A stretch of DNA of 64,000 bases, taken from positions 7,198 to 71,197 of the forward strand of contig JBGALT010000020.1 of assembly GCA_044223665.1 (NCBI GenBank), given 5' to 3'. Under the pieces are notes generated by a model. It did no database searches. It had not been told where the DNA came from and worked only from the letters and a program-made list of their open reading frames with translations. The position numbers and the translations under genes were made by a program. Below are positions 48,940-57,335 of this stretch, piece by piece. This DNA is from JBBSAT01 sp044223665. GTDB lineage: Bacteria > Myxococcota_A > Polyangia > Polyangiales > Sandaracinaceae. Numbering within the stretch: the first letter of the stretch is position 1; each line of letters opens with the position of its first letter.

Positions 48940-49551
48940 GTGTCCCGAAACTACGCCGCGCTCTCGCCCTTCGCCGCCCGGACGTTCACGCTCGCTGCCG
49001 TTCTCGTCGCCGTCGGCGGCGCCGCCCCGGTCGACGCGCAGGACGGGGGCGGTGCGCCCGACGCCGTCGTCACCACGGCGCTGATGATCACCGAGGGCGG
49101 CACCACCGACGCCCAGGCCGCGACCGTCTCGATCGGGCTGCGTCGAGGCCTGGCCGAGGTGCGGGGGATCGACTTCGTGCACCCGGTCGACGTGCTCTCG
49201 CCGCCGACCATCAGCGAGGATCTGCAGTTCGCGATGGATGAGCTCGACTCGCGCGCCGACCAGGTGCGCGACGGCGATGCGCGCGACGTGCTCGAGAGCG
49301 TGGACATCATCCTCGCGCTCTTCGAGGCGAACCTCGAGGCGGTGCGCCGCGAGCAGCTGATCGACGCGTACATGGTCGGGGCGGTCGCGCGCTGCCGCCT
49401 GCACCGCCAGCGCGAGTGCGAGGAGATGTTCGGGCACGTCGTGGTCTTCCGCGAGCAGCACGAGTACGACGCCGCGCGCTATCCGGCCGAGTACCAGGAC
49501 GTGTTCGAGCGCGTGCGGACGCGCATCACGTCGGGGCGCGCGCGCCGCTGA
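48940..49551 (+). CDS. PEGA-type paralogue, N-terminal fragment
   Basis: 203 residues from the GTG at 48940. A signal peptide (about 1-30, ending APVDAQ) and a helical TPR-like region match the layout of the preceding 485-residue protein. The frame ends with SGRARR at 49551, exactly where the PEGA domain should begin. The following bases encode LTVASEPAGAEVYVDGRSYG in another frame. The fragment alone would lack the PEGA domain and the membrane anchor. See the pseudogene entry. Confidence 0.6.
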   Translation: MSRNYAALSPFAARTFTLAAVLVAVGGAAPVDAQDGGGAPDAVVTTALMITEGGTTDAQAATVSIGLRRGLAEVRGIDFVHPVDVLSPPTISEDLQFAMDELDSRADQVRDGDARDVLESVDIILALFEANLEAVRREQLIDAYMVGAVARCRLHRQRECEEMFGHVVVFREQHEYDAARYPAEYQDVFERVRTRITSGRARR

Positions 49552-49633
49552 CGGTCGCGAGCGAGCCGGCCGGCGCCGAGGTGTACGTCGATGGCCGCAG
49601 CTACGGCCCTCGCCCGCCACGATCCCCGACCTC

Positions 49634-50233
49634 TTGGTCGGCGATCACTACGTGACGCTCAAGCACATCGCGTCGGTGAAGACGATCCGCCGGGCGACCG
49701 TGGAGGCGCAGGGCTCGTCGGTCAGCTACCGGCTCACGCCGAACGAGCGCTCGCGCCTCGTCGCCTCGCCCGAGGCGCAGGCGGCCATCCGCGGCGAGCT
49801 GGGCGAAGAGCGCGCGGGCTCCAACATCCGGAGCCTGGGCAGCACGCTCGGGGCGGCGCAGGTGATCATCGGAGTCGTCACCCCCGAGGGCGCCGAGGGG
49901 GTGCACGTGCAGGCGTACCTCTACGACATGCGCACGCGCTTCCTGCTCTCGCAGCGCGAGGCCAGCATGACCGCCGACGAGGCGGGCATGGAGATCGCCC
50001 GGCAGCTCGGTGTCGATCTCTACGAAGGCGTCGACCTCTCCGGCGCGGTCGCGGCGCCCGAGGAAGCGCTCCACGACACGGTCGAGCGGCGTCCCGAGCT
50101 CTACGAGGAGTGGTGGTTCTGGACGGTGATCGGCGTCGCGGCGGTCGGGATCGGCGTCGGCGTCGGCGTCGGCGTCGCGACGAGCCAGCCCGGCGTGCCC
50201 GACGGCTGGACCCGCATCGACGGTCACTTCTGA
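49634..50233 (+). CDS. PEGA-type paralogue, C-terminal fragment
   Basis: 199 residues from a TTG at 49634. It begins in the middle of a PEGA domain (VGDHYVTLKHIASV), continues with an alpha/beta segment containing SLGAAQVIIGVV-like strands, and ends with the membrane anchor EEWWFWTVIGVAAVGIGVG. That anchor is nearly the same as the one in the protein at 47478-48935. No plausible independent start or Shine-Dalgarno exists, so it is the 3' part of the broken gene. Confidence 0.6.
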   Translation: MVGDHYVTLKHIASVKTIRRATVEAQGSSVSYRLTPNERSRLVASPEAQAAIRGELGEERAGSNIRSLGSTLGAAQVIIGVVTPEGAEGVHVQAYLYDMRTRFLLSQREASMTADEAGMEIARQLGVDLYEGVDLSGAVAAPEEALHDTVERRPELYEEWWFWTVIGVAAVGIGVGVGVGVATSQPGVPDGWTRIDGHF

Positions 50234-50242
50234 CGGGCGCTC

Positions 50243-51376
50243 GTGCGGGACGCGGTCCGGGCGCTCGCCGTCTCGTTGCTCCTCGCGGGATGCGACGAGC
50301 CGCCTCCGACGGCCGATCCCGCGCTTGCAGTGGCGCCCCACGTCGAGATCGAAGAGCAAGAGCCGCTCGCCGTCGCGGAGGAGGACCTCCCGCCGGCCAT
50401 CGCCGACAGCGCTCCGGACGCCGACGAGGCGCTGGGCCCTCCGGCCGTCGCGCCGGCGGCGGCGGTCGACGTCGCCTACGACACGGACGATCCGGTCGAC
50501 GTGCGGCGCTTCGTCTACCGGGTCGCGCTCGACGTGCCTTCGGTGCTCGGCGAGCGCGGCGGCGAGGTCGAGACGGCGGCGGCCGAGCTCTACGTGGACG
50601 TGAGCGAGGAGCGCGTGCGCGCGCGCTTCGCCGGCCCCGGCTGGCCCGTGGCGGGCGGCTCCGAGGTCCGCCTGCGCGGGGACAGCCCCGGCGCCTACGT
50701 GTTCGACGAGCGCGGCGGCCGGCCGCTGGTGCCGGGCGAGCTCGCCGCGTGGTTCGAGGGCGGGCCTCCGCGCGCCGGTCCGATCCTGGTGGTGCGTCGC
50801 GATCCGGCGCTGCGCGGCGGGGTCGATCCCGGGCCCGGGATGCTGGTGTGCGCGCTCTTGGCCGAGTGGTCGGGGGAAGCGCGAGAGAACGTGATGCGGC
50901 GCTGCGCCACCGGAGCGCCTCTCGGCTTCCGCGTCGGCTACTGGCGCGGCGAGCGCATGGCGGACGTGACGGTGCAGTCACCGCGCCGCGAGATCCGCGC
51001 CGATCACGTCGATCCGCCGGAGCTGCCCGCGCGGGCGACGACGCGCGCGTTCCTCGAGCCGAGCGCCCTGGCGCACCTCGCGCCGCGGCGTGTGAGCCGA
51101 GACCTCGAGGCGAGCCCGAGCGACGGCCGCGGTCCGCCGCCCGAGCAGGGGCTCGTGCTGGTGAACGAGAGCGAGGCCCGGATCGTCGTCGTCGTCGACG
51201 GGGTCGCCGTCGGCGCGGTCGACGCGCTCGAGAGCGGAGTGCTCGAGGACGTGCCGAGCGGCGGGCACGAGATCGCCGCCATGCGCCCGCTCGGCGCGGT
51301 GGTCATGCGGCCGCGCGAGCTGCTCTTGCCTGCACGGACGATCCTCCACGCGCCACGGCGGCCGCCCGAGCCGTGA
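50243..51376 (+). CDS. Lipoprotein of unknown function
   Basis: 377 residues from GTG 50243, nine bases after the PEGA-type gene. The signal peptide has a clear lipobox, SLLLAGC (Cys near 16), followed by a Pro/Ala/Glu linker. The mature part has a beta-rich domain (about 85-270) and a PEGA-like strand block near 310-360 (IVVVVDGVAVGAVDALESG). No enzyme motif is visible. Spacing makes it part of the 47.5-51.4 kb operon. Confidence 0.75.
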   Translation: MRDAVRALAVSLLLAGCDEPPPTADPALAVAPHVEIEEQEPLAVAEEDLPPAIADSAPDADEALGPPAVAPAAAVDVAYDTDDPVDVRRFVYRVALDVPSVLGERGGEVETAAAELYVDVSEERVRARFAGPGWPVAGGSEVRLRGDSPGAYVFDERGGRPLVPGELAAWFEGGPPRAGPILVVRRDPALRGGVDPGPGMLVCALLAEWSGEARENVMRRCATGAPLGFRVGYWRGERMADVTVQSPRREIRADHVDPPELPARATTRAFLEPSALAHLAPRRVSRDLEASPSDGRGPPPEQGLVLVNESEARIVVVVDGVAVGAVDALESGVLEDVPSGGHEIAAMRPLGAVVMRPRELLLPARTILHAPRRPPEP

Positions 51377-51418
51377 GGGAGCGGACGCGCAGGCCGCCGC
51401 CCGCGCGATCTCGCCACC

Positions 51419-52468
51419 TCACATGCAGGTGTGGTCGGCCTGGCAGGTGCCCGTCGTGCAGTCGCCGTCCACGTTGCACGCGACGCAGGTGCCGGCGTAG
51501 GTCGGCATCGTCGTGTCGCCACAGACGTGGCGGGGCAGCATGCCGTCCGCCGTGCAGTCGGTGCCCGTCGCGGCCGGATCGAAGGCCGGCGCGAGCGGCG
51601 CACCGGCGCAGGCCGGATTGATCTCGCACAGGGTCGTCGCCGTCGGCAGATCGGTCGCGTCGTCGGCGCTCGTGGTGCCGCCCGCGCCATCGCAGACGAT
51701 CTTCTGGCAGTCGCCCGGCGACTGACCGGTGCTGAGGGTGTGGCTCGCGCCGAGGTTCATCGTGCCGCAGCCGTGGGTCATGCACGTCGCCACGACGCAC
51801 TCGTTGCCGGTCGGACCGCAGTCGGCGGGGACGTTGCACTCCACGCAGTTGCCCGCGCCGTCGCACACGGATCCGCCGCCCGTGGTGCACGGATCACCGC
51901 TGTTGGCAGGCGTGGAAACGACGATGCCGGCGTTGCAGGCGAAAGAGTCGCACTGCGTCGCGGGCGGCGGGTCGGCGTCGTCGTTGATGCTCGTGGTGCC
52001 GCCGGCGCCGTCGCACACGACGATGTGGCAGTCGCCGGAGGTCTGCGCCGCGACGATGTGCGTCATGTCGAAGTTCATGGTGCCGCACACGCCGAGCTCG
52101 CAGGTGCGCTGGACGCACTCGTTGCCCGTCGCCGGGCAGTCGGTCGGGCCCTGACAGCCCGCGTCCGCGCCGCCGGTGTCGAAGTGGAACGCGTCGTCGC
52201 CCACGTCGGGCGGGATGTTCGCGTCGATGTTCGCATCGACGGGCACGAAGGCGTCCATGCCGGCATCGCCGATCGTCCCGGTGTCCGGCCCGCCGTCCCG
52301 CGGAGTGCCCGTGTCGATGCCGCCGCCGTCGGTGCCGCTGTCGCCACCCTCGTCGATCTTCGATCGGTCGAAGTGGACGAAGAGCTCGCAGCCGGCCGCG
52401 AGGGGCGCCACGAGGACCGCGATTCCGAGCACGGGGAGCGAGCGCGCGAAGGGGCGGAAGGTAGCCAT
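51419..52468 (-). CDS. Cys-rich lipoprotein with internal duplication
   Basis: 349 residues from ATG 52468. The signal peptide ends in APLAAGC, a good lipobox, followed by a Gly/Asp/Thr/Ala linker. Two internal repeats of about 60 residues, around 110-175 and 215-280, share TGNECV, CGTMN, GDC and VCDGAGGTTS blocks with conserved cysteines. The C-terminus adds another Cys-rich piece ending CQADHTCM. No catalytic motif seen. It is convergent with the preceding operon. Confidence 0.75.
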   Translation of the reverse strand: MATFRPFARSLPVLGIAVLVAPLAAGCELFVHFDRSKIDEGGDSGTDGGGIDTGTPRDGGPDTGTIGDAGMDAFVPVDANIDANIPPDVGDDAFHFDTGGADAGCQGPTDCPATGNECVQRTCELGVCGTMNFDMTHIVAAQTSGDCHIVVCDGAGGTTSINDDADPPPATQCDSFACNAGIVVSTPANSGDPCTTGGGSVCDGAGNCVECNVPADCGPTGNECVVATCMTHGCGTMNLGASHTLSTGQSPGDCQKIVCDGAGGTTSADDATDLPTATTLCEINPACAGAPLAPAFDPAATGTDCTADGMLPRHVCGDTTMPTYAGTCVACNVDGDCTTGTCQADHTCM

Positions 52469-52614
52469 CGGACAGAGGCTACCGATACCTCGCCCGTTTC
52501 GCCAACACCCTGCGCGCCGACGCGGACGTTTCGTCACGCAGGCCGGCCTTCCGGCCCCTCACAGCGGCGGTCGCGACGCTCGGTCGCGTCGCTCACTTGC
52601 TGTTCCTTTCCCCC

Positions 52615-52636
52615 GAGGGGCTGCCCGCAGCCCCTC
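52615..52636. repeat. Perfect intergenic hairpin
   Basis: GAGGGGCTG-CCCG-CAGCCCCTC is a 9-bp stem with a four-base loop in the gap between the Cys-rich lipoprotein and the E2 gene. A less perfect CCACACCGG/CCGGATGTGG pair follows at 52640-52666. It lacks a T-run. Confidence 0.5.
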
Positions 52637-52691
52637 GCCCACACCGGCAATGCCGCCGGATGTGGGGCCCCTCCCGCCGAGCCGCGTTCTC

Positions 52692-52720
52692 ACGTTGGTT
52701 TCGGTTCCCTCCACCAACGT
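52692..52720 (-). terminator. Candidate terminator of the 2-oxoacid dehydrogenase operon
   Basis: ACGTTGGT and ACCAACGT form an 8-bp perfect stem a dozen bases beyond the E2 stop. The position fits an operon end, but the missing U-run makes intrinsic termination uncertain. Confidence 0.4.
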
Positions 52721-52731
52721 GATCGACGCTG

Positions 52732-54162
52732 TCAGACCATGTCCAGGAAGAGGGCCTCCGGGCTCTCGAGGAAGCCGATGATCTCGTACGCGAACGCCGC
52801 TCCGACGTGCCCGTCGACGATGCGGTGGTCGAAGCTCAGCGAGAGCAGCATGACCTCGCCGATGACGATCTGATCGTCCTTCACCACGGGCTTCTTCTTG
52901 ATCTGGTGTACGCCGAGGATGCCGACCTCGGGGAAGTTGAGGACGGGCGTCGCGAACAGACCGCCCTGGCTTCCGAGCGAGGTGATCGTGAAGGTCGAGC
53001 CGGCGAGGTCGGCCGAGGCGATCGCGCCGGCCTTCGCCGCCGTGCCCAGGCGATCGATCTCGCGCGCGATGTCGAGGATCGAGCGGCGATCGGCGTCCTT
53101 CACGACCGGGACCATGAGGCCTTGGTCGGTGGAGGCGGCGATGCCGATGTGGATGTACTTGCGCGTGACGAGCTCGTTCGTGCTCTCGTCGAGGGCCGAG
53201 TTGAGGATCGGGTGCTTCTTCAGCGCCGCGACCACCGCCTTCACGATGAACGGAAGGAACGTGAGCTTCACGCCCGCGGCCTCGGCCGCCGGCTTCATGC
53301 GGGCGCGGAGCTCCTTGAGGCGCCCCACGTCGCACTCCTCGACGAACGTGAAGTGCGCGGCCGTGTTCTTGGCCGTCTGCATGCGCTCGGCGATCTTGCG
53401 GCGCACGCCCACGAAGGGCTTGCGGACCTCGAGCTCGCCCTCGCGCGGCGCGGTCCCGGCGGGGATCGAGATCGCGACGGGCGCGCGGCCGGTCACGCCG
53501 GGGACGCCGCCGCCGGTGCGGGCCTCGCTCGCGGCGGGGACGGGCACGTGCGCCTTCGTCGAGGCGCCGCCCGCGAAGGCGCGCACGTCGTCGAGGGTCA
53601 CGCGGTTGCCGTCGCCGGTCGGGCGCACGCGACGCAGGTCCACGTCGAGATCGCGGGCGAGCTTGCGGGTCGCCGGCGTCGCGAGCGGGCGATCCGTGTA
53701 GTAGTCGCTGGCCGGCGCCGGCTTGCTGCCGCCGTTCGCGGTGGCGGGCTTGGCGGTGTCCTTGGCGCCGAAGAACGTCGCGCCGGGCAGCGTGTCCTTG
53801 ATGTCGCCGACCGCCGTCGCCGCAGGGCCCTCGCTCGTCTTGCCGGCGGGCTTGGCCGCGGCGGGCGCGGGCTTGGCCGGCGCCGCGCCCTTCGCCGGCG
53901 CCGCTGCGACCGCGGTCGCGCCGTCGGTCTCGATCACGACGAGCAGCGCGCCGACCGGCATGATCTGCCCGACCGTCGCGTGCGTCTCGAGGATCGTGCC
54001 TTTCTTGGGGGCGCCGATCGTGACGGTGGCCTTGTCCGTCATCACCTCGACCATGGGCTGGTCTTCTCGGACGACGTCCCCGCCCTTCACGTGCCAGGCG
54101 ACGATCTCGCCCTCGGCCACCCCTTCGCCGATGTCCGGCAGCTTGAACTCGAAGCGCGCCAT
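52732..54162 (-). CDS. Dihydrolipoamide acyltransferase (E2) of a branched-chain-type 2-oxoacid dehydrogenase
   Basis: 476 residues. Domains: lipoyl domain (1-80) with the lipoylation site VMTDKATVTI (Lys near 43), an Ala/Pro/Lys linker, a peripheral-subunit-binding domain (about 157-195; ATPATRKLARDLDV), and the catalytic acyltransferase core (about 245-476) with SFDHRIVDG carrying the His/Asp pair. The DKAT lipoyl motif is typical of branched-chain E2 proteins. The ATG at 54162 has GAGG eight bases upstream and begins two bases after the E1beta stop. It is the third gene of the E1alpha-E1beta-E2 operon. LipB at 5.9 kb would feed its lipoylation. No E3 gene is in the window. Confidence 0.92.
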   Translation of the reverse strand: MARFEFKLPDIGEGVAEGEIVAWHVKGGDVVREDQPMVEVMTDKATVTIGAPKKGTILETHATVGQIMPVGALLVVIETDGATAVAAAPAKGAAPAKPAPAAAKPAGKTSEGPAATAVGDIKDTLPGATFFGAKDTAKPATANGGSKPAPASDYYTDRPLATPATRKLARDLDVDLRRVRPTGDGNRVTLDDVRAFAGGASTKAHVPVPAASEARTGGGVPGVTGRAPVAISIPAGTAPREGELEVRKPFVGVRRKIAERMQTAKNTAAHFTFVEECDVGRLKELRARMKPAAEAAGVKLTFLPFIVKAVVAALKKHPILNSALDESTNELVTRKYIHIGIAASTDQGLMVPVVKDADRRSILDIAREIDRLGTAAKAGAIASADLAGSTFTITSLGSQGGLFATPVLNFPEVGILGVHQIKKKPVVKDDQIVIGEVMLLSLSFDHRIVDGHVGAAFAYEIIGFLESPEALFLDMV

Positions 54163-54164
54163 GG

Positions 54165-55157
54165 TCAGTACCTCGCGATCTCGACCAGCTTCGGCACGAT
54201 GCGGTGCGCGAGCGGCAGGTAGTCGTTCTCGAGCGTGTAGGGGAAGGGCGTGTCCCACCCGGTGACGCGCGTCGGCGGCGCCTGGAAGTGCAGGAACGAC
54301 TTCTCGGTGACGAGCTGCAGCACCTCGGCGCCGAAGCCGCACGCCTTGGGCGCCTCGTGGACGACCACGATGCGGCCCGTCTTCTCGACCGAGCGCGTGA
54401 TGAGGTCGAGGTCGAGCGGCCAGAGCGTGCGCGGGTCGATGACCTCGCACTCGATGCCCTGCTCGGCGACGGTCTCGGCAGCGCTGAGCGCCTCGTAGAG
54501 CATCGCGCCCCACGCGACGATCGTGACGTGCTCGCCCTCGCGCACGATCTTCCCGACGCCGAGCGGCGTCGTGTAGGCCTCGTCGGGCACGTCCATCTTC
54601 ACGGCGCGGTAGACGCGCTTGGGCTCGAAGAAGAGGACCGGGTCTTCGTCCTGGATGGCGGCCGCGAGCAGGCCCTTGGCGTCGTGCGGGTTGCTCGGAC
54701 AGACGACCTTGAGGCCGGCCGTGTGGATGAAGAGCGCCTCGGGCGACTGCGAGTGGTAGGCGCCGCCGCGGATGCCGCCGCCGACGGGCGCGCGGATCAC
54801 CATCGGGCAGCTGTACTCGCCGCCCGAGCGATAGCGGAACTTCGCTGCCTCGCTGACGATCTGATCGAAGGCCGGGAAGATGAAGTCGGCGAACTGGATC
54901 TCCGGCACCGGGCGCATGCCATAGGCGGCCATGCCGATCGCGGCGCCGATGATGCCGCCTTCGTTCAGCGGCGTGTCGATCACGCGATCGTCGCCGAACT
55001 CGTCCCAGAGGCCCGCCGTCACGCGGAACACACCGCCGACCTTGCCCACGTCCTCGCCGAGGATCACGACGCGATCGTCGCGCTGCATCTCGAGACGCAG
55101 CGACTCGTTGATCGCCTGGACCATGTTCTTCTGGGAGGAAGCAGCCTGTTGGGTCAT
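54165..55157 (-). CDS. 2-oxoacid dehydrogenase E1 component, beta subunit
   Basis: 330 residues. E1beta supplies part of the thiamine-diphosphate site and the dimer interface. Blocks GEDVGKVGGVFR near 35, EIQFADFIFPAFDQI near 85, SEAAKFRYRSGG, HSQSPEALF and GWDTPFPY near 305 are closest to branched-chain 2-oxoacid dehydrogenase E1beta. Its ATG overlaps the E1alpha stop (ATGA), so the subunits are translationally coupled. The beta subunit looks intact, which makes the changes in E1alpha more striking. Confidence 0.92.
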   Translation of the reverse strand: MTQQAASSQKNMVQAINESLRLEMQRDDRVVILGEDVGKVGGVFRVTAGLWDEFGDDRVIDTPLNEGGIIGAAIGMAAYGMRPVPEIQFADFIFPAFDQIVSEAAKFRYRSGGEYSCPMVIRAPVGGGIRGGAYHSQSPEALFIHTAGLKVVCPSNPHDAKGLLAAAIQDEDPVLFFEPKRVYRAVKMDVPDEAYTTPLGVGKIVREGEHVTIVAWGAMLYEALSAAETVAEQGIECEVIDPRTLWPLDLDLITRSVEKTGRIVVVHEAPKACGFGAEVLQLVTEKSFLHFQAPPTRVTGWDTPFPYTLENDYLPLAHRIVPKLVEIARY

Positions 55158-56074
55158 GACTCGTACACCCTGCGCAGCTCGTCGCGCTGCCGGATCAGAT
55201 GCGGGCCGAGCTCGGCCGTGACGTGATCGAAGATCGTCTCGAGCGCGGGCGCGCCGGCGTCGATCGCCGCCACGATCGCCGCCTCGATCTCGCCCATGCG
55301 CTCGCGGCGAGAGTGCATGTCGCTGCTCTCGTCGATCGCGCCGTCGGCGATCGAGCGCTGGCGCAGCAGCTCGAGAGGGTCCTTCGCGCCCTCGCCCCCG
55401 AGGCGCACCTCGAGGAGCGTGGGGCCTTCGCCGCGGCGGGCGCGCTCGACGGCGGCGCGCGTGGCGGCGAGCACGGCGAGCGGCTCGCCGGTCACGTCTT
55501 CTCCGACGACGCCGTACGCGACGCCCTTGTCGGCGACCTCGACGGCCGGCGCGGGCGCCTCCGAGCCGTCGGTCCGCACGACGAACACGATCGGCGCCTT
55601 GGTCGCGCCGGCGAAGTTCACGGCAGAGTGGAAGTCACCCGCCTCGGCCGCGGTCTCCGGCAGGAACGTGAGCACGCAGCTCGGGTCCTTCCGCAGCTTC
55701 ATCGCCCACGCGATGCCCATCGCCTGCGTGAGGTGCTGCGAGAGCTGCCCCGTCGGGGGCGCGATCTTCTTCTCGCGCGAGCAGTAGGCGCCCGGCGTGG
55801 CGTGCCCGGACAGCGGATCGCTCGCCCCGCCGATCACGTGCGCGAGGTAGCTGCCGACCTCGACCCCGCGCGCCAGCGAGGCCGCGTGGTCGCGGGCGGT
55901 GGGGAACACCCAGTCGCTCTCGCCGAGCGCGAGCGTGGCGGCCACGATCGCGACCTCGGCGCGCTGCGATCCGGGATGGAGAGCGATGCGCTCGCCGCGC
56001 GCGAGCACGTCGAGACGCTCGTCGACGAGCCGCGCGACGAGGGCGTGCCGATAGATCGAGAGGAGCTCGCTCAT
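55154..56074 (-). CDS. 2-oxoacid dehydrogenase E1 component, alpha subunit, with altered cofactor motif
   Basis: 306 residues, shorter than the usual 330-410. The start at 56074 has AGGAG eight bases upstream. The fold is recognisable (RDHAASLARG near 61, SQHLTQAMGIAWAMKLRK near 112, GDFHSAVNFAG near 146). The thiamine-diphosphate/Mg motif is changed: the expected GDG is PET (139-141), with Glu140 in place of the metal Asp, and the NN pair is TD (168-169). Position and overlap with E1beta still identify it as the alpha subunit. Either it binds cofactor in an unusual way, or it has lost activity and kept a structural role. The operon would oxidise branched-chain oxoacids, which give iso-fatty-acid primers in myxobacteria. 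Confidence 0.85.
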   Translation of the reverse strand: MSELLSIYRHALVARLVDERLDVLARGERIALHPGSQRAEVAIVAATLALGESDWVFPTARDHAASLARGVEVGSYLAHVIGGASDPLSGHATPGAYCSREKKIAPPTGQLSQHLTQAMGIAWAMKLRKDPSCVLTFLPETAAEAGDFHSAVNFAGATKAPIVFVVRTDGSEAPAPAVEVADKGVAYGVVGEDVTGEPLAVLAATRAAVERARRGEGPTLLEVRLGGEGAKDPLELLRQRSIADGAIDESSDMHSRRERMGEIEAAIVAAIDAGAPALETIFDHVTAELGPHLIRQRDELRRVYES

Positions 56075-56302
56075 GCGCGGCGCTCCTATATCACGGCTCG
56101 GGCCGCGGCCACCCCCTCGTACGGTGAGCGAGCGCGACCATGACGCGCTGCAACAGAGGACGATCGACGCCGCTCTCTCGCCGATCGCGCGACTTCCTCG
56201 AACGGGACGGCCGGCTGCGGACACGCCTCGAGTGAGCCGGGCGAGCGGTCGAGGGAAGGCCCCCGACCTCGCGCCGCCCCGTGGGCTCTCGTGGAGGCCG
56301 CC

Positions 56303-56758
56303 ATGCGTCGATCGGTGTTGCTGTCCTGCGTCGTCTCTCTCTCGTCTCTCTCCTCGCTCTGTTCGCCGGGGCTCGCCCGCGCCGACGGCGGCACCGTCGC
56401 GATCGAGATCGAGGGCCTCCGCTCCGATCGCGGCGCCGTGCGTGGCGCGCTCTTCGCCTCACGCGACGGCTGGACCGAAGAGGGGCACCAGATCGCCACG
56501 TGCACGGCGCGCGCGCGGAGCACGGTCGTGCGCTGCGTGATCGAGGACGTCGCTCCCGGCGACTATGCCTTCGCGTTCCTGCACGACGAGGACGACGACG
56601 GGCAGCTCGACCGCGACTGGATCGGCATCCCGCAGGAGGGCTTCGGCTTCTCCAACGACGCGCAGCCGGGCCTGGGCGCGCCCTCCTTCGAGAGCGCGCG
56701 CTTCACCCACGATGGCCGCGCGACGCAGCTGGTGGTGCACGCCAGGTACGGGCTCTGA
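56303..56758 (+). CDS. DUF2141 secreted protein
   Basis: 151 residues. The ATG at 56303 has GGAGG five bases upstream. A signal peptide (1-26, ending GLARA) precedes a DUF2141 beta-sandwich: a GAVRGALFAS strand near 44, CVIEDVAPGDYAFAFLHDED near 78 and the DxDxDGxLDRD calcium-like loop near 97-105, then GFGFSND. The family is periplasmic or secreted with no known activity. It is divergent from the dehydrogenase operon. Confidence 0.85.
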   Translation: MRRSVLLSCVVSLSSLSSLCSPGLARADGGTVAIEIEGLRSDRGAVRGALFASRDGWTEEGHQIATCTARARSTVVRCVIEDVAPGDYAFAFLHDEDDDGQLDRDWIGIPQEGFGFSNDAQPGLGAPSFESARFTHDGRATQLVVHARYGL

Positions 56759-56871
56759 GCGCGGTGCCCACGCGTCTGGCCTCGGGCCCTCGGTCGCACT
56801 CGTGACACGTTCGTGCGTGGTCGGACCTCGGGGCCGAACCCTTTTCGCCCAGGTGGGCTCTCACGACGGTC

Positions 56872-57219
56872 ATGGAGCATGCGCCCTTCTGGATCGGTAC
56901 CGCCCTGTTCTCGTTCTTCGTCGTCCGGATGATCCTCTCCGCGCGGAGCCGCATCAGCGGCTCGAGCGCGCGGGAGAAGGTCGCCGCCGGCGCCCAGCTC
57001 GTCGACGTGCGCTCGGAGGCCGAGTTCCGCGGCGGCGGCATCCCGGGCGCGAAGAACATCCCGGTGCAGAGCCTCTCGCGTCGCCTCGGCGAGCTCGACC
57101 GCCAGAAGCCCGTCGTCGTCTACTGCGCCTCGGGGATGCGCTCGGCGAGCGCCGCCTCGCTCCTCAAGCGGAGCGGCTTCGCCGAGGTGCACGACCTCGG
57201 CCCCGCCTCGGCCTGGTAG
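56872..57219 (+). CDS. Membrane-anchored rhodanese-like protein
   Basis: 115 residues. An N-terminal membrane helix (about 5-24) is followed by a single rhodanese domain with the active-site loop YCASGMRS (Cys85) and LVDVRSEAEFRGGGIPGA near 43-60. Rhodaneses move sulfane sulfur from thiosulfate or persulfide donors to acceptors through a Cys persulfide. The domain is complete. The helix would tether it to the inner membrane. Single gene followed by a dispersed intergenic repeat. Confidence 0.88.
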   Translation: MEHAPFWIGTALFSFFVVRMILSARSRISGSSAREKVAAGAQLVDVRSEAEFRGGGIPGAKNIPVQSLSRRLGELDRQKPVVVYCASGMRSASAASLLKRSGFAEVHDLGPASAW

Positions 57220-57220
57220 T

Positions 57221-57278
57221 CCGTACGGGAGCGGGCACGGCCCACGGACGGAAGGGGTCGGAGCGGGCGAGCGGATCC
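57221..57278. repeat. Dispersed intergenic repeat, copy B
   Basis: Gap-free match to 3710-3767 with about a dozen substitutions, starting two bases after the rhodanese stop. The palindromic part of copy A is not preserved, so the conserved unit is the sequence CGGACGGAAGGGG and its flanks, not the hairpin. Confidence 0.5.
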
Positions 57279-57335
57279 CCGATCTTGCTCACGACGCGCG
57301 CCGTGCGCGCGAGCGAGGTGTGCTAACTCGGGCGC

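Larger units (their letters stand above)
48940..50233 (+). pseudogene. Tandem PEGA-type gene broken by two single-base deletions (or sequence errors)
   Basis: Coding potential moves from frame 1 (48940-49530) to frame 3 (49530-49615, the PEGA start) to frame 2 (49615-50233). Each step is explained by one missing base, the first in the GCGCGCGC run near 49540, the second in the CCCGCC run near 49610. Restoring one base at each place gives one protein of about 430 residues with the same order as the upstream paralogue: signal, TPR-like, PEGA, C-terminal EEWWFWT anchor. Confidence 0.7.

Noticed and set aside
48940..50233. Programmed ribosomal frameshifting in the broken PEGA gene
   Set aside because: Two separate shifts in the same direction would be needed, with no slippery heptamer or downstream pseudoknot visible. 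Error or decay is simpler.
52807..54222. Plus-strand frame across the E2 gene
   Set aside because: Shadow; the minus strand has lipoyl and DHRxxDG motifs.
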